In this document: positions 1 through 8,444 of the stretch, one piece after another
Position numbering within the stretch: the first letter of the stretch is position 1
How the letters are laid out: each line of letters opens with the position of its first letter
Source of the DNA: Metamycoplasma hyosynoviae
Lineage (GTDB): Bacteria > Bacillota_I > Bacilli_A > Mycoplasmatales > Metamycoplasmataceae
Direction: 5' to 3'
Assembly (NCBI RefSeq): GCF_004365165.1
Contig: NZ_SOCH01000003.1
Location: 1 to 64,000 of the forward strand
Length of the DNA stretch: 64,000 nucleotides
Program-made: the position numbers and the translations under genes
The notes under the pieces: generated by a model
What the model was told of the DNA's origin: nothing
The model's database searches: none
Seen by the model: the letters and a program-made list of their open reading frames with translations, nothing else

Positions 1-42
1 AATTTAAATGCAAAACCTATTATAAGAAATGGAGTTAAATAA
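1..42 (+). CDS. 3' end of an upstream tandem lipoprotein paralogue (partial)
   Basis: Only the last 13 codons and a TAA lie in the window. They are nearly identical to the last codons of the in-frame reading at 1476-1517, so a further copy of the same lipoprotein gene ends here. Its TAA shares a base with the ATG of the next copy (TAATG), an arrangement that permits translational coupling. The start lies outside the window. Confidence 0.7.
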   Translation, partial: NLNAKPIIRNGVK

Positions 43-1046
43 TGAAAAAATCACTTTTATTAATGCCTGCTTTATTAGCACCAATTCAGCTTGCAATTTC
101 ATGTGTTCGTGAAGAAACACAAGAACAAAAAGATGAAAAATTAGCTAAAAAATATGAAAAAGATATTGATAAGGGAAAATATGTTTTTGACGATTTTGAA
201 CAATTTAAAATGGAGGATGAATATTTTCTCGAAGCAACTGTAAATCAATATTTATGAAATAATCCAAATCGAGAAATAAAAGCTTATGTATTAACACCAA
301 AATTTGATGCTGATTTTAGAAAATGGTATGTTGACTTTCAACATAAATTTAATATTTTCAAGAAAGTTATGAACAAATATGCATCAAAAGAAATAATAGA
401 ATACAAGAACCCTAATATTAATACTGATCCAATTCATTTATATTATGTTAAAGAAGTAAAATTTGATTTTTCTAGAGGAATGTCTCCACAGTTATATTAT
501 GTTGATTTAATTGAATATCAATTTAAGGAAATTTTAAAGCTTTTTAATATTCCTAATTTAAATTTAAATTTATCACTAGATTATCTTAAACGAAATATTT
601 TGAATAATGCTTCAATAACTAAAACTTATTATTCAAAAGTAAATATTACAGCTATGTTTAATTATCTTTCATTGAATGAAATAGAAAAAATAAGAGACAT
701 TTTTTCTATTCCAAAACCATACTATAAAAGTGAGCATTTTATGACATATCCCGCAGGTGAAGAACAATATCAAGGAAAGGGTGATTGAAAACCAAAAATT
801 ACATTTGAATCTTTTAGGGGTCTTAAAAAATCAAATTCAAATAACAAATTATTGAATTTACGATATAAAAAGTCATTTGATTATGGACCATCTGATATAG
901 ACAGAGAATATTTAGAAAATTACAGAAATTATAATCCTCTTAAATTTGTAAGTTATCGTTTTGAAATTATCGAATATGACCCAGACAAACCTGATGCAGA
1001 GCCATCAAAAGTAGATAAATTTGTATTATCTAAACATGGTGATTAG
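42..1046 (+). CDS. tandem-family surface lipoprotein, shortened by an amber codon
   Basis: Predicted prolipoprotein of 334 aa. The N-terminus has two Lys, a hydrophobic stretch and a lipobox ending in Ala-Ile-Ser-Cys near residue 21, followed by a charged Glu/Lys segment, so the mature protein would be lipid-anchored on the outside of the membrane after Lgt modification. Two in-frame TGA codons are read as Trp. The frame stops at a TAG (1044-1046), but homology to the neighbouring copy continues beyond it: after a second TAG at 1056-1058 the same frame stays open to 1515-1517. The original gene was probably 491 codons and is now truncated, unless amber readthrough occurs. The rest of the protein matches no family I recognise. 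Confidence 0.7.
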
Positions 1047-1517
1047 AATTTTTCTTAGTTCAAAGAAACCAAGAATAATTCTTTAGTATATCAATTAAAT
1101 AATCCTTATTCATCATTAACTACATTTAAAGATGATGCCGAAATAGCTGATTATTTAAGAAAAATTAAAATTGATGGAATTAAACCCATAGCTAGATATA
1201 TAATAGTTGGTCTTGAAAGTACATTAAGTTCACACGGCATTAAAATGTTGTTTAATGAACTAGGTTTTAATGATCCAAGTACTATTACTAATAATTATCG
1301 TGCAATATTGCAAAAATTAATTCTACCTTCAACTGAAAAAATATTTTATGTAAATAATGGACATAAATATTTAATGGATCTTAAGTATTTTAATTTATGA
1401 AATATTGAGTTAAATAATGAAAAATATTATTTTGAAAATTCACGTGATGTTACTAAATTTATTATTAAATATGTAAATTTAAATGCAAAACCTATTACAA
1501 GAAATGGAGTTAAATAA
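1047..1517 (+). pseudogene. detached 3' part of the tandem lipoprotein gene
   Basis: This continues the frame of the gene at 42 past TAG 1044-1046. It contains one more TAG at 1056-1058, where the second copy has TGG (Trp), then about 152 open codons to the TAA at 1515-1517. The final codons match the fragment at 1-42. No start codon with a ribosome site opens this part, so it is best read as the old C-terminal half, left behind by G-to-A type changes in Trp codons. Confidence 0.6.
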
Positions 1518-2524
1518 TGAAAAAATTACTTTTATTAATGCCTGCTTTATTAGCGCCGATTCCTCTTGCAGTTTCGTGTTTTCGCGAAGAAACACAAGAA
1601 GAAAAAGATGAAAAATTAGCTAAAAAATATGAAAAAGAATATGTTGATAAGCAAAAATATGTTTTTGATGATTTTGAACAGTTTAAAATGAAGGATGAAT
1701 ATTTTGAAGAACAACTAAAAAAAGATGAATATTTATGAGCTAAACCAGATAGAAATATAAAAAAATATTGATTGACTGGATTATTTTATGGTGATTTTGA
1801 CAAATGATACAATGATTTTCAACATAAATTTAATATTTTTAAAAAAGTTATGAACAAATATGCTTCAAAAGAAATAATAGAATACAAAAACCCTAATATT
1901 AATGCTGATCCAATTCATTTATATTATGTTAAAGAAGTGAAATTTGATTTTTCTAGAGGAATCCCCTCTCAGTCATATTATATTCAATTATTTAATGGTG
2001 GTTTTGAAAGAATTGTAAGACTATTTAATATCCCTAATTTAAATTTAAATTTATCAGTTAAATCTCCTATTTGAGATTTATTTAATAGTTTTAATATTAA
2101 AACATACTATTCCAAAATAAATATTACAGCAATGTATGAATATGTATATTCCGACACAATAGAAAAAATGAGAGACATTTTTTCTGTTCCAAAACCTTAT
2201 TATAAAAATGAACATTTTATGACATATCCTGCAGGTGAAGAACAATATCAAGGAAAAGGTGATTGAAAACCAAAAGTTACATTTGAATCTTTTAGAGGTC
2301 TCGAAAAATCATATTCAAATAATAAATTTTTGAATTTACGATATAAAAAGTCGTTTGATTATGGACCATCTGATATAGATAGAGAATATTTAGAAAATTA
2401 TGGAAATTATAATCCTCTTAAATTTGTAAGTTATCGTTTTGAAATTATCGAATATGACCCAGACAAACCTGATGCAGAGCCATCAAAAGTAGATAAATTT
2501 GTATTATCTAAACACGGCATTTAG
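1517..2524 (+). CDS. second tandem-family lipoprotein, same amber truncation
   Basis: Predicted prolipoprotein of 335 aa, paralogous to the gene at 42. The signal peptide is almost identical (lipobox Ala-Val-Ser-Cys), and several Trp are encoded by TGA. The segment around residues 180-220 differs strongly from the first copy, while the segment before the stop is nearly identical. The reading frame ends at a TAG (2522-2524) at the same alignment position as in the first copy, and homology again runs on past it. Its start codon overlaps the TAA of the preceding copy. Probably a surface antigen; function unknown. Confidence 0.7.
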
Positions 2525-2791
2525 AATTTTTCTTGGCAAAAAAATAAAAATAATGCTTTTGTATATCAATTAAATAATTTTTATTCATCATTAACTATGT
2601 TTAAATAACAAATATATTTGAGAAAAATTAATGAAAAAATATCAATATCTAGAATTGACAATTCATTAGATAATTGTGAAATTGAATATTTCTTTTTAAT
2701 ATTAAAAATAGAAATTTTTCCTAATTTTAACAAAATTGTCAAGCAATCAAAAAGCAAAATTAAAGAATCTATTGATTGATATAATAATTAA
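2525..2791 (+). pseudogene. decayed 3' part of the second tandem lipoprotein
   Basis: In frame after the TAG at 2522-2524 the sequence still encodes residues matching the first copy (Asn-Phe-Ser-Trp, Val-Tyr-Gln-Leu-Asn-Asn, a Ser-Ser-Leu-Thr block). It then meets a TAA at 2606-2608 and runs on as a poorly matching remnant to a TAA at 2789-2791. This is a degraded C-terminus. Confidence 0.55.
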
Positions 2792-2813
2792 AGATTTATT
2801 GAAAAATTTAATT

Positions 2814-2840
2814 TAAAAACTCCTCAACAAATGTGAGAAG
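2814..2840 (-). terminator. intrinsic terminator after ffh
   Basis: On the minus strand a 7-bp stem (2820-2826 with 2834-2840, one G-T pair) is followed by five T. It lies about 55 bases beyond the ffh stop codon. Confidence 0.5.
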
Positions 2841-2894
2841 TCTATATTAAAAGCTAAAATTTGAGTCTAATATTTTTTTCTTAGTTTAATTTAT

Positions 2895-4220
2895 TTAGAA
2901 TAAACCTGGTTTTAATTGAAGTTTGCCATCAGCCATATCTTTCATTTGCTTAGCCATACGTTCAAAGTCAGATAAGAGTAAATTATACTCATGTGCTGTT
3001 CTGCCACTGCCCTGTAAAATTCTTTGCTTACGGGTAGCATTTTTTAGTAGTTTTGGCGTTTTTCTCTCTTCTTCAGTCATTGAATTCATTAAGATTGTGT
3101 AAATTTTGAATTTCTTTTCAGCTTCTTCAATTTTGCTTTCATCAATTTTATTTCCAAGACCTGGAATCATTTTTAAAATTGCTTTCATCTTACCTAGTTT
3201 TTTAATTTGAGCTAAACTATTCATTAAATCGTTTAGGTCAAATTTACCAGTGATCATCTTATAGCCGATTTTCTTCATCATTTTTTCATCGACTTCTTCA
3301 GATGCTTTTTCAATAAGTGACATAACGTCACCCATTCCCATAATCCGATCCGCCATACGATCTGAGTGGAATACTTCAAGACCTGAGATCTTTTCACTAA
3401 CCCCAATAAACATTATTGGAACTTGAAGTAAATAAGCGATACTTAAAGCGCCGCCACCACGAGCATCACTATCAAGTTTAGTAATAATAGTTCCGCTTAA
3501 TTGCAAATTTTCGTGGAAAATTTTTGCTACATTAATAATATCTTGGCCACTCATTGCATCAACTACTAAAATAATGTAATCTGGGTGTGTATATTTTTTG
3601 ATATCTTGTAGTTCTTTCATCAAAGTTTCATCAATTGAAAGACGACCAGCTGTATCAATAATGACAAAGTCATTATTATTTTTTTCAGCTTCTTCAAAAG
3701 CTTGCTTTGCAATTTTTAAAGCATTATTTTCTTGAAGTGTGAAAAAATCAGTTTGAGTTTGCTTAGCTAGTTGTTGTAGTTGCTCACGAGCAGCAGGACG
3801 ATAGATATCATCTCCTACAAGAAGTGGATTCTTGGCAATTTTCTTTTTCTTCAAAAAAGTTGAAAGTTTTGCAGCGGTTGTAGTTTTACCAGAACCTTGA
3901 AGCCCAACAAGTAAAATTGAAGTCGGTACTTTTTTTAACTTGATTTCGCAAGTTTTTTGCCCCAAAACTTTTACAAGTTCATCTTTGAATATTTTTAAAA
4001 ATGTTTGTTGTTGATTTAGCTTTCCGATGATTTTGCTTTCAAGTACTTTTTCTTTAACTTCTTTGGTAAATGAACGTACAATTTCTAGGTTAACGTCAGC
4101 TTCTAGAAGCGAAAGTTTTACTTCTCTTAGAATTTCAGCAATATCATCTTCAGTAATGGACATTTTTTTATTAATTTTGTCCACTGATTTTTGCATTCTT
4201 TTTTGGATAAAGTCTAACAT
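2895..4220 (-). CDS. ffh: signal recognition particle protein Ffh (SRP54)
   Basis: GTPase that binds 4.5S RNA and signal sequences of nascent membrane and secreted proteins and hands ribosomes to FtsY at the membrane. At 441 aa it has full family length: an N-terminal helical N domain (1-95), a G domain with the P-loop Gly-Leu-Gln-Gly-Ser-Gly-Lys-Thr at about 106-113, the Asp-Thr-Ala-Gly-Arg G3 motif and the Thr-Lys-Leu-Asp G4 motif, then a Met-rich M domain. No Trp codon is present, so the frame is open without recoding. The start is the first ATG. It is transcribed alone, facing the lipoprotein gene at 4305, with about 84 bases of divergent spacer. Confidence 0.96.
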   Translation of the reverse strand: MLDFIQKRMQKSVDKINKKMSITEDDIAEILREVKLSLLEADVNLEIVRSFTKEVKEKVLESKIIGKLNQQQTFLKIFKDELVKVLGQKTCEIKLKKVPTSILLVGLQGSGKTTTAAKLSTFLKKKKIAKNPLLVGDDIYRPAAREQLQQLAKQTQTDFFTLQENNALKIAKQAFEEAEKNNNDFVIIDTAGRLSIDETLMKELQDIKKYTHPDYIILVVDAMSGQDIINVAKIFHENLQLSGTIITKLDSDARGGGALSIAYLLQVPIMFIGVSEKISGLEVFHSDRMADRIMGMGDVMSLIEKASEEVDEKMMKKIGYKMITGKFDLNDLMNSLAQIKKLGKMKAILKMIPGLGNKIDESKIEEAEKKFKIYTILMNSMTEEERKTPKLLKNATRKQRILQGSGRTAHEYNLLLSDFERMAKQMKDMADGKLQLKPGLF

Positions 4221-4304
4221 AATTTTAAATTATATATAAATTGACAAACATTTGATAAACATTTAGTAAACATAATCTAGTGTTATTTAGTAAAATAATA
4301 AAAT

Positions 4305-5120
4305 ATGAAATGAATAAAAAAATTATCTCTTCCTTTGTTTAGTGCTTGTAGTGTTCCTCTTGTAGTAATATCATGCAAACAAAAAGATCAATTAGATGAA
4401 CCTAAAGATGATAAAAACTATAGTTTTTACAAGCAAGCTTTGAATAATTTAGTTGAAGAAAAAGACAATGTTTCAGTTAAATTATCTGAAGCTAAACAAG
4501 AGCTTTGAAAACTAAAAAAAGAAAAACCAGAAGATACTGCCGCTATTGTCACACAACAAAAAATTGTTGATGAACTATTTGATAAAAAGCTTGCTTTTAT
4601 CAAAAATTTGAATATTTATGCTGACCCTTTAAAATCATCAGGAGATTTATTAAAGGAATGAGATCCAACTTATTTTGTTCAAAATATCATCTATCAACCT
4701 AAAGAAAATTTCCAGGATAGAATTAAAAAAATTAGACTTAATGATGATTCTCAGTTTTATAAAGAACTTAAAGCCAACAATTTATATGATGAATTCCATA
4801 AAAAATACAAAATTATAATTGTAGTTATTGACAATCAAGACAAACTTTCTGTTACATTCCAACTAACTTTAATGCCACTTAATTCATCATATTCTTATAA
4901 AGGTAAGAAAAACGATTATTATTTTTTCTACAATAATTGATATGCTAGATATCAAGGTTTTAAAGGCGAAGAAGAAATTGTAACCAAACAACATAACACC
5001 AATAAAACTTTTACTATCCTAGGAATTGTAATTCCAGTAGTAGCAATAGGTGGATTAATAATTTATATAGTAGTAATGATTTTGGTTAAAAAATCAAGAG
5101 CAAAAAGAGGCTTAAAATAA
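4305..5120 (+). CDS. lipoprotein with a C-terminal membrane helix
   Basis: Predicted 271-aa protein. The N-terminus shows Lys-Trp-Ile-Lys-Lys, a hydrophobic core and a lipobox Val-Ile-Ser-Cys near residue 24, so the Cys should be acylated. The body is charged and helix-prone, with a Glu/Lys-rich likely coiled coil around residues 40-100. Residues about 237-260 form a strong hydrophobic helix, followed by a very basic tail (Lys-Lys-Ser-Arg-Ala-Lys-Arg). That means it would be anchored at both ends, with the tail inside the cell. Trp residues are TGA. The stop overlaps the next ATG (TAATG), so it is coupled to the HAD gene. No family recognised. Confidence 0.75.
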
Positions 5121-6004
5121 TGTTTGAATTAACAAATGATAAAAAACCAGTAATTTTTTCTGATATAGATGGCACTTTATATGATGCTAGAAAAATTGTG
5201 TCACCCGAAACATTAGAAGACATAAATTTTGCTATTAAAAATGGGGCTGATTTTAATTTATGTACTGGTAATCCTTATTTTGAAAGAATGCAAAATTTAT
5301 CCAAAATAGTTCCCGTGCGTTATTTCATAGGATCATCAGGTGGACATATTGTTGATTTAGAAACTAATAAAACAATTTTTAAAGCTGAAATTGCCTGAGA
5401 TCAATTTAAAAAAATTTATGACTTATTTAAAGAAACAGATTGTCAATTAATTTTTTGAACTGATAAAGAATATTATATGGCTAAAAAAGATAGTGCTTGA
5501 AATAGAGAAATTTTGGAATACCATTTTCTAACTGATAAAATGCGCGCATCATTCCCTAAAATCTATGAAGGCGAAGTGATTAAGCCTTTAAAAATTGAAA
5601 TTTATGCCGGAAGTTATGAAAATCTAGAAGCGCGATTAGATGCGATAATGGATAAATTAAAAGGCATAAATGATCTTGATATTGTAAAAACTTGAACTGA
5701 TATTGAAATTCAAGCCGAAGGAATTAATAAAGCATCAGCTGCTGAGTGAATGCTAAAAAACGTGTATAATAATTTAAAGTTAACAACTAAGGATATTATG
5801 ACAATTGGTGATAGCAATAATGATTATTCAATGATCAAATTATCGGAATATTCATATGCTATGGCTAATTCAAGTAAACTAATTTTACAAACTGCACATT
5901 ATTTCACAAGTGCTGTTGAACAAAATGGATTGGGTGAGGCCATATTAGATTATCTATACCGTTTTAAAAATTTAGCAAAAGAGTATTTATTTCATAAAAA
6001 ATAA
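5120..6004 (+). CDS. Cof-type HAD-superfamily hydrolase
   Basis: Cytoplasmic phosphatase of the Cof/YwpJ subfamily, 294 aa, probably acting on small sugar phosphates or nucleotides; the substrate cannot be told from sequence. Motif I Asp-Ile-Asp-Gly-Thr is at residues 16-20, motif IV Gly-Asp-Ser-Asn-Asn-Asp sits near 233-238, and the intervening cap domain has the expected length. Several TGA Trp codons interrupt the frame under the standard code. It overlaps the upstream lipoprotein stop by one base and is followed by a good ribosome site (AAGGAG) for the next gene, so 4305-8417 may be one transcript. A second Cof-type gene lies at 34268-35074. Confidence 0.9.
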
Positions 6005-6013
6005 GGAGAAAAA

Positions 6014-7255
6014 ATGAAAACTGAGAACGTTAAAAAAATTTATGAGATTGAATTAGTTAATTCAAAAGAAATATTAGTTCCTTCAAAAGATAACAAAAGT
6101 TTAGAATGAAAAAAGCAAAATAACTCATTCATAATTAAAAAACTGAAATTTCAATGTGAAGAAAGTATGAGTTTTTTTGCTTTAATTCATCTTACATTAA
6201 GTGTGTTTGGTAGATCGCGTTTTACTTATGGAGATGTTAAAGTTTTATGTGAAGAAACTAATTTTATGCAAATTTTTCCCAACAAAAAACTTACAGAAGA
6301 TTGCCTGCTTGAATCTCCTTATATAGATTCTTCAGTTTCAATGTCTCATTATTTAGATGTTATTAGCACTAATCCTAAATACAAAATGTATGTTTCTTTT
6401 CAAGATGATGAACAAACTGAAAAATTCTCTAAAAACGTATATGAAGTAAAAGCTACAATAAAAGGTAAAAAATCTGATTTAGAAGAACATATGTTCATTT
6501 TTAAAAGTATAGAAACTGAATTAAATCAAGAACTAGTATCAGAATACACCAAAATTCCTCATCTTAATTTGAAATTACACGAACTTAAAAAACAAATAAA
6601 CTATTTAAATAAAACCAAAGAAGAAGACAAAACTAATTTTCTTTCAAGAATGGAAGATGATATAAATGCAATTGTTATTTGTCTTTACAATGATGAATAC
6701 AATTCTGATTATTTAAATGTACGCCCTTGAATAGATTTCTATGAAATTCCTTGAAGACCTGGTGAAGCACCGAAAAAAAGAAAAAAAAATATGATGAAAA
6801 TTAACTATTCAGATTTAATGGATAGTGGTGAATACAAGTTTAAAATTCCTGGTTCATCTGATGATGAAGAAGTTATGGGGTTTGATGAAGATAGTTCTGA
6901 AATGGGAAATGTATTTAGCTATATAAAATCTATGGTTAAAGAAATGTATGATATGGCTAAACTAAGTGGTATATCAGATGATAAAATGGAAGAATATTTT
7001 ATAAAATCACTTGAACAATTTACCGAAGCTCATGGTGAAGATAATCTATTTAATAACTCGGCATTTTTAGAAGCAATGTTAAAAGAACTACATGAACAAC
7101 TTGGCCAAAATAAAAAAAGCAACCAAAGCCAACAAGAAATATCAGAAAAGAAAAAAGTAGCATCTAAAAATACCAAAAACTCAGCAAAAAATAATAAATC
7201 ATCAACTACATCAAGTGATCCTGCTGATGATGAATCAGAAGACACAGTTAATTAA
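6014..7255 (+). CDS. unknown protein upstream of a HipA-like kinase
   Basis: Predicted 413-aa cytoplasmic protein with no signal peptide or membrane segment. It starts at ATG 6014, five bases after AAGGAG. Residues 1-260 form a mixed alpha/beta-looking part. A basic Lys-Lys-Arg-Lys-Lys linker near residue 255 leads to a strongly acidic section (Asp-Asp-Glu-Glu, Asp-Glu-Asp), and the last 55 residues are a low-complexity Lys/Ser/Asn/Thr tail ending in Asp-Glu-Ser-Glu-Asp. I recognise no family. It is separated by only 13 bases from the kinase gene at 7269, so the two are probably co-expressed, and the protein may be a partner, substrate or antagonist of the kinase. That is inference from position alone. 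Confidence 0.65.
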
Positions 7256-7268
7256 AAATTAAAATCTA

Positions 7269-8417
7269 ATGTCCAGGTATATATTTAAAAATTTAGATAT
7301 TGATTGTTTTTCTTTCGAATACAACATTGAAACTGATGAACTTACCAACATTGAAAAACATGTTGGTCTTGCTCTTATTTTGCCACTTTTAGGCAAATTT
7401 GATGAGCGCTCAATTCGCAAATATTTATTTCATACTCGCTTTTTAGCTGAATCTCGTGCTGATTTTTCTGGTCAATTTTTAGATGATCGTGATATTTTTA
7501 GAATTTATTTAAAAAATTATGGACTTAATTTAGAAGATAATTTTTGATTAGTATCTGACCAAGAAAAATCATTAAATTGATTAAACATTAATCACTTCGA
7601 TCATTTTACAAATGATCTTGCAAAAATATATGATAAAGGTAGTATGTCTCTTGAAGAACTTGAAACCAAGAAAAGTCCTGATTATTTCACTCGTGGAAAT
7701 TTACCTAAAACTTGAATTCAAGATGGAGAGGGTATTTTTTTATTAAAAACTAGTTCAAAGTTTGAAGATAAAATAGAACTTTATGAGGTTTATGCTGAAT
7801 ATTTTGCTTCAAAAATAGCAAAACTTTTATCACTTAACTGCCTTGATTACGAAATTGTTGAACATGAAACTAAGATGGTAAATAAATGTAAGCTATTTAC
7901 TAGTAAAAAATTAAGTTATTTACCTTTTGCTAATCTTTATCATGGCGATAAATCTTCAAAAGAAAATATGCAAAAATTTGTAACTAAGTTTTTTTCAAAA
8001 CAATATTTTGAAGATTTAATGGTATTTGATAGCATCATTTTAAATAACGATAGACACTTAGGAAATTTTGGAATTTTAGTAGATTCTAGAACTAGAAGAA
8101 TAGTTGATAATGCTCCAATTTACGACAATGGTCGTTCTTTAATATTTGATTTCAAATATTATAAAAGTAGTATTGGCAGACAAAATATAGCCGATTATTC
8201 TATGCGCTCAACTAAATTTTATAAAAGTTTTGATAAACAACTTTATGACAATTTATGTCCAAGACACGCTATGTGAGTTAAACTTTTAGAAAAATTCAAG
8301 TTAAAGAATCATCCAGAGTACCCAGCTCCTTCTTCTTATTTCAATAGTGTTAAGAAAATAATTAAAACACAAGTGCAAAAAATGAAAGAAATTCTTAAAG
8401 AAAAATATAACATTTAA
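7269..8417 (+). CDS. HipA/CtkA-like protein kinase
   Basis: Predicted 382-aa kinase-fold protein. Visible signatures of the HipA family are Gly-Asn-Leu-Pro-Lys (about 143-147), resembling the HipA Gly-x-x-Pro-Lys loop, an ATP-binding Lys in Phe-Leu-Leu-Lys-Thr (K160), the catalytic segment Asn-Asp-Arg-His-Leu-Gly-Asn (D261), and the metal-binding Asp-Asn-Gly (D286) in place of DFG. HipA-type kinases phosphorylate proteins such as a tRNA synthetase and act as toxins or effectors; CtkA of Helicobacter is a stand-alone relative. No HipB-like repressor is adjacent, only the 413-aa unknown 13 bases upstream. All key residues are intact, so activity is plausible. The substrate is unknown. The family call is confident; a toxin role is only a possibility. 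Confidence 0.8.
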
Positions 8418-8444
8418 TTAATTGTAGTGTTATTAAGGACAATT

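Larger units (their letters stand above)
1..2791 (+). repeat. tandem duplication of lipoprotein genes, unit 1475 bp
   Basis: The sequence at 1-60 recurs at 1476-1535. Gene starts at 42 and 1517 are exactly 1475 bp apart, and each start overlaps the stop of the preceding copy. Long blocks are near-identical (852-1046 against 2330-2524; 369-480 against 1850-1961), separated by diverged stretches at the middle. At least three copies are implied: an end before base 42 and two in view. The last copy decays after about 2600. Families of this kind in mycoplasmas supply surface antigen diversity; that role is an inference. Confidence 0.85.

Noticed and set aside
2610-2630. A further TTTCTCAAA site on the minus strand near 2614
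   Set aside because: A single copy inside decayed coding sequence, where the paralogous copy encodes Tyr-Leu-Arg-Lys; no phased partner.
8427-8444. GTG at 8427 as an upstream start of uvrA
   Set aside because: ATG 8445 has AAGGA at ideal spacing and yields the conserved UvrA N-terminus; the GTG has no ribosome site.
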